Shown piece after piece: positions 7,754 through 17,011 of a DNA stretch of 64,000 nt (positions are counted from its first letter, which is position 1; every line of letters starts with the position of its first letter). Where the stretch lies: the NCBI RefSeq assembly GCF_002929295.1, contig NZ_PJIM01000001.1, forward strand, positions 1,041,643 through 1,105,642, written 5' to 3'. Position numbers and translations under genes: made by a program. The notes under the pieces were generated by a model that saw nothing but the letters and a program-made list of their open reading frames with translations, made no database searches and was not told where the DNA came from. This DNA comes from Arthrobacter sp. SX1312 (lineage in GTDB: Bacteria; Actinomycetota; Actinomycetes; Actinomycetales; Micrococcaceae).

Positions 7754-8770
7754 ATGATCGAGACCTCGGCGCGCCTGCTGCAGCTCCTCTCGCTCCTCCA
7801 GCTCCGGCGCGAGTGGACCGGACCCGCCCTCGCGCAGCGCATGGCGGTCACGGAGCGGACGGTCCGGCGGGACATCGGGAAGCTCCGCACGCTCGGCTAC
7901 CCGATCAACGCCTCCCCCGGGGTAGCCGGCGGATACCAGCTCGGCGCCGGGGCCCAGCTGCCGCCCCTCCTGCTCGACGACGACGAGGCGCTCGCCGTCG
8001 CGATCGGCCTGACCGCGGTGACGGCCAGCCCGGTCTCCGGCGTGGGGGAAGCCTCGGTGCGCGCGCTCACCAAACTCGAACAGGTCCTGCCGCCCCGGCT
8101 GAGGCCCCGGTTCGCGGGACTGCGCTCGGCGGTGACGCGCATGGCCGCGGTGAGCACCCCGGTGGACCCGGAGATCCTGACCGCCCTCTCCGCGGCGATC
8201 ACCGAGCGTCGCAGCGTCGCGTTCCGCTACGACCGGCACGACGGCGAGTCCTCCCGGCGCGTCGTCGAACCGTACCGGCTCGTGGACACCGGCCGGCGGT
8301 GGTACCTGGTGGCCTTCGACCGCACCCGGGAGGACTGGCGGACGTTCCGCGTGGACCGGTGCCGGAGCGTGCCGGTGGCACGGGACCGCTTCGTGCCGCG
8401 CCCGCTGCCCGCGCCCGACCTCGCGGTCTACGTGCAGGAGTCCATCACGCGCTCGCCCTTCTCCTACGATGCCCTCATCCGGTTCCACGCGCCGCTCGAG
8501 GAGCTGGCAGCGCACGTCCCGCCCAGCACGGGCACCCTCGAGGCCGACGGCGACCACCACACGCTCCTGAGGGCGGGCTTCGACTCCCTCGACTTCCCGC
8601 TGGCCTACCTGGCGAGCTGGGACATCGACTTCGAGGTCCTCGAACCGGCCGCGATGCGTGACCGCGCCGCCGTCGTCGCCGACCGGCTCCGCCGCGCAGG
8701 CGAGGCCACAGGGACGGCGGCGCCGGGCCTGCTGCACGACGGCGGAGGGCCGGAGCCCGGCCCTCGGTGA
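7754..8770 (+). CDS. WYL-domain transcriptional regulator
   Basis: A 338-residue regulator. The N-terminal winged helix (residues 1-60, with ALAQRMAVTERTVRRDIGKL as the helix-turn-helix) is followed by a linker. A WYL domain begins near residue 150, with VAFRYDRHDGESSRRVVEPYRL and RRWYLVAFDRTREDWRTFRVDR. WYL regulators of the YafY/DeoR-like type bind small ligands or nucleic acid through the WYL module. No likely target operon adjoins it other than hrpA downstream. Its mRNA appears leaderless. Confidence 0.93.
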   Translation: MIETSARLLQLLSLLQLRREWTGPALAQRMAVTERTVRRDIGKLRTLGYPINASPGVAGGYQLGAGAQLPPLLLDDDEALAVAIGLTAVTASPVSGVGEASVRALTKLEQVLPPRLRPRFAGLRSAVTRMAAVSTPVDPEILTALSAAITERRSVAFRYDRHDGESSRRVVEPYRLVDTGRRWYLVAFDRTREDWRTFRVDRCRSVPVARDRFVPRPLPAPDLAVYVQESITRSPFSYDALIRFHAPLEELAAHVPPSTGTLEADGDHHTLLRAGFDSLDFPLAYLASWDIDFEVLEPAAMRDRAAVVADRLRRAGEATGTAAPGLLHDGGGPEPGPR

Positions 8771-8800
8771 ACATCCCGCCTGCGGCCCGGTGCGAGGAAC

Positions 8801-8806
8801 TAGACT
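8801..8806 (+). promoter_or_regulatory. -10 box of hrpA
   Basis: TAGACT ends 12 nt before the ATG at 8818. The leader would be only about five nucleotides and contains no Shine-Dalgarno sequence. Confidence 0.4.
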
Positions 8807-8817
8807 GGCAGGCAACT

Positions 8818-11800
8818 ATGCCACTGACTATTTCCTACCCCGCGGATCTTCCCGTCTCGGAACGCCGGGCCGACATCATGGCCGCCATCGCGGCCAACCA
8901 GGTCACCATCATCGCCGGCGAGACCGGGTCCGGGAAGACGACGCAGATCCCCAAGATGTGCCTCGAGCTCGGCCTGGCGGAGCACGGGCTGATCGGTCAT
9001 ACCCAGCCCCGGCGCCTCGCGGCCCGCACCGTCGCCGAGCGCATCGCCGAGGAGCTGCAGGTGCCGCTCGGCGAGGAGGTGGGCTACCAGGTCCGTTTCA
9101 CCGGGTCGGTGGGCCGCCGGACGAAGATCAAGCTGATGACGGACGGCATCCTCCTCGCCGAGATCCAGCACGACAGGATGCTGCGCAAGTACAGCACGAT
9201 CATCATCGACGAGGCCCACGAGCGCAGCCTCAACATCGACTTCATCCTCGGCTACCTCAAGCGGATCCTGCCCGAGCGCCCGGACCTGAAGGTCATCATC
9301 ACCTCGGCGACCATCGACCCCGAGCGCTTCGCCGCACACTTCGCCGCCGATGCCGCCGTCGCGGACACCTCCCCCGCACCCATCATCGAGGTCTCGGGCC
9401 GCACGTACCCGGTCGAGATCCGCTACCGGCCCCTGGACCAGCCGCCGGGCGGGCTCGACGACGGCGAGGGCGGCGCGGACAGCGAGCTCGAGGAGGAACG
9501 CGATCCGCTCGACGCCGTCTGCGACGCGGTGGACGAGCTGTCCCTCGAAGCCCCCGGCGACGTCCTCGTGTTCTTCTCCGGCGAGCGCGAGATCCGCGAC
9601 GCCGCCGACGCCCTCCGCGCACGCATCCAGTCCACCACCCGCCTGCGCGGCACGGAGGTCCTCCCCCTCTTCGCGAGGCTCTCCCTCGAGGAGCAGCACC
9701 GCGTCTTCCGCCCCACCGGCAGCCACCGCCGCATCATCCTCGCGACGAACGTCGCGGAGACCTCCCTCACCGTACCCGGCATCAAGTACGTCGTCGACAC
9801 CGGCACCGCACGCATCTCGCGCTACTCGCACCGCACCAAGGTGCAGCGGCTGCCGATCGAGCGTGTCTCCCAGGCCTCCGCGAACCAGCGGTCGGGCCGC
9901 AGCGGCCGGGTGTCCGACGGCATCGCCATCCGCCTCTACTCGGAGGAGGACTACGCGTCGCGGCGGCCGTTCACCGAGCCGGAGATCCTGCGGACCAGCC
10001 TCGCCGCGGTCATCCTGCAGATGGCGGCCATGGGCGTGACCCGCAGCCCCAAGGACATCGCGGAATTCCCGTTCGTCGAGCCCCCCGAGACCAAGGCGAT
10101 CAACGACGGCGTCGCCCTGCTCCGTGAGCTCGGTGCGCTGAAGGACGACGGCGGCCTGTCCCCGGTGGGCCGCAAGCTCGCCCAGCTCCCCGTGGATCCC
10201 CGCCTCGGGCGCATGATCGTCGAGGCCGGGACGCGTGGCTCCGTCAAGGAGGTCATGGTGCTCGCCGCGGCGCTGACCATCCAGGACCCGCGGGAGCGGC
10301 CGTCGGCGGACCAGCCCGCCAGGCAGCAGCAGGCCGCGGAGAAGCACAAGCGTTTCGTGGACGAGAACTCGGACTTCACCGCCTACCTCAACCTGTGGCG
10401 GTACCTGCAGGAGAAGCAGGACGAACTCTCGTCCACGCAGTTCCGCAAACTGTGCCGCACCGAATTCATCAACTACCTGCGCGTGCGCGAGTGGCAGGAC
10501 CTGTTCCAGCAGCTGCGCCAGCTCGCGAAGCCGCTCGGCATCACCCTGCCCGCGGGCCCCGTGGACCCCGTGGGACTCCATGAGCAGATCCACATCAGCC
10601 TGCTCGCGGGCCTGCTCGGCAACATCGGCCTCTACGACCAGCGCAAGCGCGAGTACTCCGGCGCACGCGGGACCCGCTTCGCCGTGTTCCCCGGGTCCGC
10701 GCTGTTCAAGAAGTCACCGGACTGGGTCATGGCCGCCGAACTCGTGGAGACCTCCCGGCTCTGGGCACGCGTCGTGGCGCGCATCGACCCCCTGTGGGCC
10801 GAGCAGGTGGCGCCGCACCTGGTGAAGCGCACGTACAGCGAACCGCACTGGTCCCGGAAGATGGGCTCGGTCATGGCGTACGAGAAGGTGACGCTCTACG
10901 GCGTGCCGATCGTGCCCCAACGCCGCATCAACTACGGGCGGATCGATCGGGAGGTGGCCCGCGAGCTGTTCATCCGGCACGCCCTCGTCGAAGGCGACTG
11001 GAAGACCCACCACACGTTCTTCAGTCGCAACCAGGCCCGCCTCGCCGAGGTGGAGGAACTCGAGAACCGGCTCCGACGGCGGGACCTGCGGGTCGACGAC
11101 GAGACCCTGTTCGAGTTCTACGACCAACGGATCGGCCCGGACGTCGTCTCCGAGCGGCACTTCGACTCCTGGTGGAAGCAGGCACGCCACGAGCAGCCCG
11201 ACCTGCTCGACTTCGACCCGGAGCAGCTCCTCAGCGAGGACGCGGCGGAGCTCGACGAGACGGCCTTCCCCAGTGCCTGGCACCAGGCGGGCTTCGAGCT
11301 GCCCCTGGCGTACGAGTTCTCACCCCTCACCCCCGGCGCGCACGACGGCGTGACCGTGACCATCCCCGTCCTGTTCCTGAACCAGCTGGACCCGAAGCCG
11401 TTCCGCTGGCAGATCCCCGGCCAGCGCGTGGAACTCGTCACCTCACTCATCAAGTCGCTGCCGAAACAGGTGCGGAAGAACTTCGTGCCCGCCCCGGACG
11501 TCGCCCGGAGCGCCGTCGCCGCCCTCGCGGCCGACTTCGATCCCGCGCAGGACGACCTCGAGGCGTCCCTCGAGCTCGCCCTGCGCCGCCTGCGGGGCCA
11601 TGTCATCCCGCCCGGGTCGTGGACCTGGTCCGCGGTGCCGCCGCACCTGCTCATGATGTTCCGCATCGTCGACGCCGGCGGTCGCGTGCTCGACGAGTCC
11701 CGCGATCTGGAGGCGCTCAAGGAGGCCCTGGCACCGGCGGTCAGCCGCGCGATCGCGGAATCCCTCGGAGCGACGCCCGGGAGCACCCGCCCGGCGGGCG

Positions 11801-12858
11801 GTCCGGGCCGCGGGGGCCGCGGGAAGGCGTCCGCCGGTCCCGCCGGCCGGAACGGCACGCGGACCGAGCCGGCAGGCCGCGGCTCCGGGCGGACGCACGC
11901 AGCGGACACCGCGGCGGGCGGGCAGGCCGAGCAGGGCGCCGCCCTGCCCCACGGAGCGGTGGCCGTGGCGGAGGCGCCCGCGGTCGCCGAGCGGACGGGC
12001 GAGAGCACCTGGGTCTTCGGGGACATCGAGCGCGAGGTGTCCCGCACGGTCGCCGGGCACCGTGTCACGGGGTTCCCCGCCGTCGTGGACGAGGGAACCT
12101 CGGTGGGCCTGCGGGTGTTCCCGACCGCCGGCGAGCAGTCGACGGCGATGCGGGCCGGGATCATCCGGCTCCTGTCCCTGCGCATCCCGAGCCCGGCGAA
12201 GTACGTCCTGGAGCACCTCAGCAACACCGAGAAGCTCACCTTCAGCCAGAACCCGCACGGCAGTGTCGCCGAGCTCATCCGGGACTGCTCGCTCGCGGCG
12301 ATCGACAAGCTCGTCCCGGAGCAGCTGCCCTGGACCGAGGAGGCGTTTAACCGGCTGTACGAGGAGGTCCGCGCGGAGCTCATCGACACGGTCTTCATCG
12401 TGACCGCGACGGTGGAGAAGGTGCTCGCCAGCAACCGGCGCATCCAGAAGCAGCTCAAGGGGACCACGAGCCTGGCACTGATCACGGCCCTGAACGACGT
12501 CCGGAGCCAGCTCGAGCACCTCGTGCGACCCGGCTTCGTCGCGGCCACGGGCTACGCCCAGCTGGCGCACCTCCCGCGCTATCTGCGGGCCGTCGAGGTG
12601 CGGCTCGAGAAGCTGCCGACCAACGTGCAGCGCGACGGCCTCGCAACGGCGGTCGTCCAGCGGCTCGAGGACGAGTACGACGACGCCGTCGCGTCCCTCG
12701 CTGCAGGACGGCACCGGCCGGCGTCCCTGGCCCGCGTCCGCTGGATGATCGAGGAACTGCGGGTGAGCCTGTTCGCACAGGACCTCGGCACCGCCTACTC
12801 GGTGTCCGAGAAGCGTGTCAGGACGGCCCTCAACGAGGCCCTCGCCGAGACGCGCTGA
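8818..12858 (+). CDS. hrpA: ATP-dependent RNA helicase HrpA
   Basis: A 1,346-residue DEAH-box helicase, close to the 1,300 residues of the E. coli protein. Motif I is GETGSGKTTQ near residue 34, motif II is DEAH near residue 130, motif III is SATI and motif VI is QRSGRSGR. Winged-helix, ratchet and OB-fold regions follow, then the long HrpA-specific C-terminal domain (DUF3418). A Gly/Ala/Arg-rich low-complexity linker lies around residues 985-1050. HrpA resolves stalled or collided ribosomes on mRNA. I start the gene at ATG 8818 (MPLTISYPADLPVSERR) because of the promoter; an in-frame upstream GTG at 8767 would overlap the preceding gene. The 3' end overlaps the convergent gene by 29 bp. Confidence 0.96.
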   Translation: MPLTISYPADLPVSERRADIMAAIAANQVTIIAGETGSGKTTQIPKMCLELGLAEHGLIGHTQPRRLAARTVAERIAEELQVPLGEEVGYQVRFTGSVGRRTKIKLMTDGILLAEIQHDRMLRKYSTIIIDEAHERSLNIDFILGYLKRILPERPDLKVIITSATIDPERFAAHFAADAAVADTSPAPIIEVSGRTYPVEIRYRPLDQPPGGLDDGEGGADSELEEERDPLDAVCDAVDELSLEAPGDVLVFFSGEREIRDAADALRARIQSTTRLRGTEVLPLFARLSLEEQHRVFRPTGSHRRIILATNVAETSLTVPGIKYVVDTGTARISRYSHRTKVQRLPIERVSQASANQRSGRSGRVSDGIAIRLYSEEDYASRRPFTEPEILRTSLAAVILQMAAMGVTRSPKDIAEFPFVEPPETKAINDGVALLRELGALKDDGGLSPVGRKLAQLPVDPRLGRMIVEAGTRGSVKEVMVLAAALTIQDPRERPSADQPARQQQAAEKHKRFVDENSDFTAYLNLWRYLQEKQDELSSTQFRKLCRTEFINYLRVREWQDLFQQLRQLAKPLGITLPAGPVDPVGLHEQIHISLLAGLLGNIGLYDQRKREYSGARGTRFAVFPGSALFKKSPDWVMAAELVETSRLWARVVARIDPLWAEQVAPHLVKRTYSEPHWSRKMGSVMAYEKVTLYGVPIVPQRRINYGRIDREVARELFIRHALVEGDWKTHHTFFSRNQARLAEVEELENRLRRRDLRVDDETLFEFYDQRIGPDVVSERHFDSWWKQARHEQPDLLDFDPEQLLSEDAAELDETAFPSAWHQAGFELPLAYEFSPLTPGAHDGVTVTIPVLFLNQLDPKPFRWQIPGQRVELVTSLIKSLPKQVRKNFVPAPDVARSAVAALAADFDPAQDDLEASLELALRRLRGHVIPPGSWTWSAVPPHLLMMFRIVDAGGRVLDESRDLEALKEALAPAVSRAIAESLGATPGSTRPAGGPGRGGRGKASAGPAGRNGTRTEPAGRGSGRTHAADTAAGGQAEQGAALPHGAVAVAEAPAVAERTGESTWVFGDIEREVSRTVAGHRVTGFPAVVDEGTSVGLRVFPTAGEQSTAMRAGIIRLLSLRIPSPAKYVLEHLSNTEKLTFSQNPHGSVAELIRDCSLAAIDKLVPEQLPWTEEAFNRLYEEVRAELIDTVFIVTATVEKVLASNRRIQKQLKGTTSLALITALNDVRSQLEHLVRPGFVAATGYAQLAHLPRYLRAVEVRLEKLPTNVQRDGLATAVVQRLEDEYDDAVASLAAGRHRPASLARVRWMIEELRVSLFAQDLGTAYSVSEKRVRTALNEALAETR

Positions 12859-13432
12859 CCGCGACCCGCAGGGCGCCGTCCGGTGACGGAGCACCGGACG
12901 GCATCCGGTCGCCCCTGGCCCGGGCGGTGAGGTTCCGTGCCCTCTCCGCGACCGACGTCCGCGGATCGCCGGCCAGGCGCTCGAGCTGGGGGTCCAGCCA
13001 CGCACGCAGGGCGGGATCGCCGGCGGACCAGGCGGACAGCGTCTCCATGGTGTTGATCAGCACGATCCAGTCGTGCTGCTGCTCCAGGTTGCGCTGGAGG
13101 ATCACCGTGGCGCGGCGGCGCTGGTCCGGCGTCAGGTCCGGGGTGAGCCGCAGGAGCAGCTTCGCGAGCGTCCACTGTGCGGAGGGCTGGTCCAGCATGC
13201 CGACGTCGTCGATGAGCCGGTCCGCGAACGGGACCAGCCACTCGTGCCGCGCGGCCTCGAGGCGTTTGAGGGCGCTCGAGGTGCGCAGCCGCACCACCGG
13301 GTCGGTGCTGCCGTAGCACCCGAACAACTCCTCCAGCCGCGACCGGTCCGCCACCACGAGCTCCACGACCTCGACCGTGCGCCCCATCGAGTTGGGATGC
13401 CCGCCGGTCAACATGCTCTCGATAGCTTCCAT
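12830..13432 (-). CDS. HEAT-like repeat protein, function unknown
   Basis: A 200-residue, mostly helical protein. Segments such as STDPVVRLRTSSALKRLEA and QPSAQWTLAKLLLRL look like HEAT/Armadillo-type helical pairs, which act as binding scaffolds. No catalytic motif is seen. The C-terminal 35 residues are basic and probably disordered, and they are encoded across the end of hrpA. The ATG at 13432 lies 9 nt after a TAGGTT box, with no Shine-Dalgarno sequence. I do not recognise a specific family. Confidence 0.7.
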   Translation of the reverse strand: MEAIESMLTGGHPNSMGRTVEVVELVVADRSRLEELFGCYGSTDPVVRLRTSSALKRLEAARHEWLVPFADRLIDDVGMLDQPSAQWTLAKLLLRLTPDLTPDQRRRATVILQRNLEQQHDWIVLINTMETLSAWSAGDPALRAWLDPQLERLAGDPRTSVAERARNLTARARGDRMPSGAPSPDGALRVAVSASRRGPR

Positions 13433-13485
13433 GCACCGGCAACCTACCAGCGGGGAGCGGTTCGCGGTAGCGGCCGGCGGCCCGT

Positions 13486-13911
13486 TCAGGCGGGGACGGA
13501 GGCGGAGTGTCCGGCGTCGCGCAGCGCGCTCCGCAATGCCTCGGCACTGCGGTCCATCGCGGCGGGGTCCGGTGCGTGGTCCACGCGCCGGACGTCGAAA
13601 TCCTCCGGTGACTGCGTCGGCCAGACATGCACGTGCAGGTGGGGCACCTCGTAGCCTTCGAGCAGGACCCCCACGCGCTTCGCGCCGAAGGCCGTCTCCT
13701 GCGCCCTGCCGATGGTCTGGGCGACGGCCATCACCCGGGTCAGGGTCTCCGGATCGGCCTCGAGCCAGTGCGCGATCTCCCGCCGCGGGACCACGAGTGT
13801 GTGCCCGGGGGTGATCGGGGCGATGGTGAGGAACGCGACGACGTCGTCGTCCTGCCACACGAAGCGTCCGGGGATCTCGCCGTCGATGATTCTGGTGAAG
13901 AGCGTGGCCAT
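13486..13911 (-). CDS. HIT-family (histidine triad) nucleotide hydrolase
   Basis: A 141-residue HIT protein. It opens MATLFTRIIDGEIPGRFVWQ and carries the catalytic triad motif HLHVHVW near residue 90. Such proteins hydrolyse adenosine 5'-phosphoramidates, dinucleoside polyphosphates or related substrates. I start at ATG 13911 because AGGAGG lies 7 nt upstream; the frame stays open further 5' but that stretch is proline/arginine-rich and not HIT-like. It lies between two other minus-strand genes with gaps over 50 bp. Confidence 0.93.
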   Translation of the reverse strand: MATLFTRIIDGEIPGRFVWQDDDVVAFLTIAPITPGHTLVVPRREIAHWLEADPETLTRVMAVAQTIGRAQETAFGAKRVGVLLEGYEVPHLHVHVWPTQSPEDFDVRRVDHAPDPAAMDRSAEALRSALRDAGHSASVPA

Positions 13912-14097
13912 CGGTGGTCCTCCTGGGATTGCTGCCGGCGGGACACCGCGGCGCCCCCGACCTGCGGGCAGCGGGATGCCGCCACGCAGGGGCGGCGGCG
14001 CGGGTCGTCCTGGGGTCATGCCCCGACGCTACCGCGCCACCGTGCGGCGGGGCCACCACGGGCCCCGCCGCACGGTTCGTCCCGCACCCGGGCGGCG

Positions 14098-14925
14098 TCA
14101 GGCACCCGTCGCGACGGGCAGTCCCTCGGTCGTCGACCACTGGGACCACGAGCCCGGGAACAGCGCCGCGTCGAAGCCGGCGATGTCCAGCGCGGCGATG
14201 GCATGCGCCGCGGTGATGCCCGACCCGCAGTAGACGGCGGTGCGCCCGCGGCCGGCACCCAGGGCGCCGAAGCGGCGGCGGATCTCCTCCGCGGACCGGA
14301 AGCGGCCGTCGTCGCCGAGGTTGTCGGCCGTCGGGGCGCTGACGGCTCCGGGGATGTGCCCGGCCTGCGGATCGATCGGCTCGTGCTCCCCGCGGAAGCG
14401 TTCACCGGCGCGGGCGTCGAGGATCACGTCGCCGTGCGCGGGGTGGAGCAGGTCGGGGATGGAGACGACCGGCATGTGGCCCGAGGTGAGGTGGACGCTG
14501 CCCACGCAGTGCCGCTCCTCCCCGCCCTCGACGTCGCACCCTGCCGCGCGCCAGGCCCCCAGGCCGCCGTCGAGGAGGCTGACCGACGCGAAGCCGGCGT
14601 CGCGCAGGAGCCACCAGAGGCGGGCCGCCGCAAGGTTCCCGGAGTCGTCGTAGACCACCACGGTGTCGCCGTCGTTGAGTCCCCATCGGCGGGCCGCCTC
14701 CTGGAGGGCCGCCGCGTCGGGAAGCGGGTGGCGCCCGAGCCCGGGACCGCCCGGGGCACACAGCTCCGTCTCCATGTCCACGTACACGGCGCCGGGTATG
14801 TGGGCTTCGCGGTAGTGTCCGTGGCCGTGGGGGTCGCCCAGGGCCCAGCGCACATCCAGCAGGATGGTCTGCGCACCGGAGGTCATCCGGTCCCGCAGCT
14901 CCTGCACATCCATCAGAGTCTTCAT
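14098..14925 (-). CDS. Two-domain sulfurtransferase (rhodanese / 3-mercaptopyruvate type)
   Basis: A 275-residue protein of two rhodanese domains. The N-terminal domain (residues 1-130, LLDVRWALGDPHG and IPGAVYVDME) has lost the active cysteine. The C-terminal domain has the catalytic loop CGSGITA near residue 230. The CGSG-[IV]-T loop is typical of 3-mercaptopyruvate sulfurtransferases rather than thiosulfate-specific enzymes. It moves sulfane sulfur to acceptors such as thiols or cyanide. The ATG follows AGGAGAT by 5 nt. Confidence 0.92.
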   Translation of the reverse strand: MKTLMDVQELRDRMTSGAQTILLDVRWALGDPHGHGHYREAHIPGAVYVDMETELCAPGGPGLGRHPLPDAAALQEAARRWGLNDGDTVVVYDDSGNLAAARLWWLLRDAGFASVSLLDGGLGAWRAAGCDVEGGEERHCVGSVHLTSGHMPVVSIPDLLHPAHGDVILDARAGERFRGEHEPIDPQAGHIPGAVSAPTADNLGDDGRFRSAEEIRRRFGALGAGRGRTAVYCGSGITAAHAIAALDIAGFDAALFPGSWSQWSTTEGLPVATGA

Positions 14926-15055
14926 CGAGATCTCCTGTCGGAACGTGTGACCGGACCGCGGGCTCACCGCGGCCGGTCCTGATGCAGGCCAGTCCACCAC
15001 ACCGGCATGCGCCCACCAAGGAACCCGCCCGGCGACCGGGCAGGGCGGGCCCGGG

Positions 15056-15715
15056 TCAGACGTCCGCGCCCTCGCGGACCGCGAGGTGCCGGAAGGACGT
15101 GCCGTACCGGGCTCCCAGGCGCGTGAGGTGGCCTTCGACGATGCCGAGCCCGGCCTCGTTGAGGAGGGCGTCATGGATCTGGAACGCGCGGGGCGCCCGG
15201 ACCGACGCCACGAAGTCCACGACCTCGGCGAGCTTCGACCACGGCGCGTGCACCGGGACCAGCAGGGTCCCGACGGCGATCCCGTGCGGCACGATCAGCG
15301 AGTCGCCCGGATGGTAGACGGATTCCTCGACGAGGAAGCCCACGTTGGCGATCACGGGGATCAGGGGGTGGATCAGGGCGTGCTGTCCGCCGAAGGTCCT
15401 GACCCGGAACCCGCCGGCCGTGAACTCCTCGCCGCCGGCCACGGGATGCACGCGCTCCCCCGCCGCAGCACCCAGACCCTCGACGACGGCGTCGACCACG
15501 GCCGGCGGCGCCCACAGTCCCATCGAGGGGTCCGCCGCGAGCACGGCGACCACGCGGTCGACGGCGACGTGGTCGGGGTGCTCATGCGTGATGAGGACGG
15601 CGGCGGCACCCTCGAGCGCCTCCTCGACCTCGGAGAAGGACCCTGGATCGACCACGAGCACGGAACCGTCCTGCTCGAGCCTCACGCACGAATGGGTGTA
15701 CTTGGTCAGCCGCAT
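15056..15715 (-). CDS. Metallo-beta-lactamase-fold hydrolase
   Basis: A 219-residue protein of the UlaG-like MBL branch. The metal motif THEHPDHVA lies near residue 43, and further ligands are supplied by GGQHAL, YHPGDS and the final QIHD. The fold is complete, but the substrate cannot be read from the sequence. The gene diverges from zur. Its TAGTCT box ends 7 nt before the ATG, so the mRNA is probably leaderless. Confidence 0.88.
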   Translation of the reverse strand: MRLTKYTHSCVRLEQDGSVLVVDPGSFSEVEEALEGAAAVLITHEHPDHVAVDRVVAVLAADPSMGLWAPPAVVDAVVEGLGAAAGERVHPVAGGEEFTAGGFRVRTFGGQHALIHPLIPVIANVGFLVEESVYHPGDSLIVPHGIAVGTLLVPVHAPWSKLAEVVDFVASVRAPRAFQIHDALLNEAGLGIVEGHLTRLGARYGTSFRHLAVREGADV

Positions 15716-15721
15716 CGCCTC

Positions 15722-15754
15722 AGACTACCGCTGCCCGCGCTGATAATCTTGACT
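15722..15754. promoter_or_regulatory. Divergent promoter region between the MBL hydrolase and zur
   Basis: On the minus strand TAGTCT (15722-15727) lies 7 nt before the ATG of the hydrolase. On the plus strand TGATAATCTTGACT lies about 40 nt before the zur start and may hold its -10 (GATAAT, 15742-15747). The A/T-rich stretch could also be a metal-regulator site, but no clear palindrome is present. Confidence 0.4.
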
Positions 15755-15792
15755 CTGATCCCGGGCACCCGAGCCCGCAGGAAGGGTAGGAC

Positions 15793-16290
15793 ATGACGCC
15801 TGAGGCGACCTCCGAGGCAGGACCGCGGACGGGGACGGCCGCGCCGTCAGCGCGACCCACACCGCCCGCACCGCCCACCCGCAGGGGATCCGAGCAGCGC
15901 GTCACGCGGCAGCGGCGTGCGGTGAGCGCCGCCCTCGACGCCCTCGACGACTTCGTGAGCACGCAGGAGCTCCACCGCGTGCTCCACGAGCGCGGCGAAT
16001 CGGTCTCGCTCGCCACCGCCTACCGCATCCTCCAGTCCATGGCCGACGACGGCCTCGTGGACGTGCTGAGGAACGGCGACAACGAGGCGGTCTACCGGCG
16101 TTGCGCCGTGGAGCACCACCACCACCACCTGCTCTGCCGGAACTGCGGACGCGCCGTGGAGATCGAGGCGCCCGCCGTCGAGCAGTGGGCCGCCCGGATC
16201 GCGGCGGAGCACGGCTTCTCGGACGCCGCCCACACCGTCGAGATCCAGGGCCTGTGCCCGGAATGCACGGCGGCGAGGGACCGGCCCTGA
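15793..16290 (+). CDS. zur: Fur-family metalloregulator, probably Zur
   Basis: A 165-residue Fur-family protein. The winged helix covers residues 35-100 (RVTRQRRAVSAALD and SLATAYRILQSMADDGLVD). A dimerisation domain follows, with a five-His stretch at residue 109 and two CxxC pairs (CRNC near 115, CPEC near 155) that hold structural zinc. Fur-family members of this length in actinobacteria that lie near zinc importers are usually Zur, the zinc-responsive repressor. The znu-like operon 1.3 kb away supports that reading. The N-terminal 33 residues are Pro/Thr/Ala-rich. GAAGGG precedes the ATG. Confidence 0.82.
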   Translation: MTPEATSEAGPRTGTAAPSARPTPPAPPTRRGSEQRVTRQRRAVSAALDALDDFVSTQELHRVLHERGESVSLATAYRILQSMADDGLVDVLRNGDNEAVYRRCAVEHHHHHLLCRNCGRAVEIEAPAVEQWAARIAAEHGFSDAAHTVEIQGLCPECTAARDRP

Positions 16291-16369
16291 GCCGTCCTCC
16301 CACGGTGCACAGCATCTCCCCTGCCCGCGCCACCGCAGTCCTGGCGCTGATCATGTCGGTGCGGGCGAC

Positions 16370-16375
16370 TAGGCT
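16370..16375 (+). promoter_or_regulatory. -10 box of the first MarR gene (leaderless GTG start)
   Basis: TAGGCT ends exactly 7 nt before the GTG at 16382. An ATG lies one codon later at 16385. Confidence 0.5.
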
Positions 16376-16381
16376 GGTCCC

Positions 16382-16936
16382 GTGATGTCCCCCGACAGCT
16401 CCGTCCCCGCCGGACCGGCCCCGGCCGGTGCCGGACGCGGTCGTGCCGCCTCGGCCGGCGACGCGGATCCCGTCCTCGATCTCGTGGACGCCGTGCGCCG
16501 CTACCGGGATGCCGAGAGTTCCATGCGGGGCCAGAGCAGGGAATCCATGCACCTCGGCAGGACCGACATGACAGCGCTGCGCTTGATGCTGCGTGCGCGC
16601 CAGGCGGGGCACCCGCTCAGTGCCGCTGCCCTCTCCCGTGAGCTCGGGATCTCCTCGGCCGCCACCACGGTGCTGGTCGACCGCCTCGAGCAGAGCGGCC
16701 ACGCCGAACGGCGTCGGAGCAGCACGGACGGGCGTGCGATCGAGGTGTGGCCGACGGCGACGACCGAGCACGAGGTGCGGTCGACCATGGGCACCATGCA
16801 CGAGCGGATGATGCAGATCGCCTCCGCACTCCCGCCCGAAGACTGCAGCACCATCCACCGCTTCCTCGACGCTTTGGGGCAGGCGATGACGGAGCTGGAC
16901 TTCCCCGCGACCGGGACCGCCGGCCCGCCTGCCTGA
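16382..16936 (+). CDS. MarR-family transcriptional regulator
   Basis: A 184-residue winged-helix regulator. The DNA-binding core runs from about residue 60 to 125, with SAAALSRELGISSAATTVLVD as helix-turn-helix and RRSSTDGRAIEVWPT as wing. A 35-residue disordered N-terminal extension precedes it. It is clearly related to the MarR protein encoded directly downstream. No target is evident; the two may regulate each other. Confidence 0.88.
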   Translation: MMSPDSSVPAGPAPAGAGRGRAASAGDADPVLDLVDAVRRYRDAESSMRGQSRESMHLGRTDMTALRLMLRARQAGHPLSAAALSRELGISSAATTVLVDRLEQSGHAERRRSSTDGRAIEVWPTATTEHEVRSTMGTMHERMMQIASALPPEDCSTIHRFLDALGQAMTELDFPATGTAGPPA

Positions 16937-16989
16937 TCCGGGATCCCGCGAGGATCCGCAACCGACCATGTATCTAGGGAGATTGACTA

Positions 16990-17002
16990 CTAGATGATCT
17001 AG
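16990..17002. promoter_or_regulatory. Putative MarR operator over the promoter of the second MarR gene
   Basis: CTAGAT-g-ATCTAG is a perfect inverted repeat. The -10 box TAGGAT (17000-17005) overlaps its right end and lies 7 nt before the ATG at 17012. A further half-site ATCTAG lies at 16972-16977. Autoregulation by the MarR protein just downstream is the simplest explanation. Confidence 0.6.
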
Positions 17003-17011
17003 GATAAGGCC

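Noticed and set aside
16983-17005. TTGACT at 16983-16988 as the -35 box for TAGGAT of the second MarR gene.
   Set aside because: The spacer is only 11 bp, too short for a normal sigma-70-type promoter.
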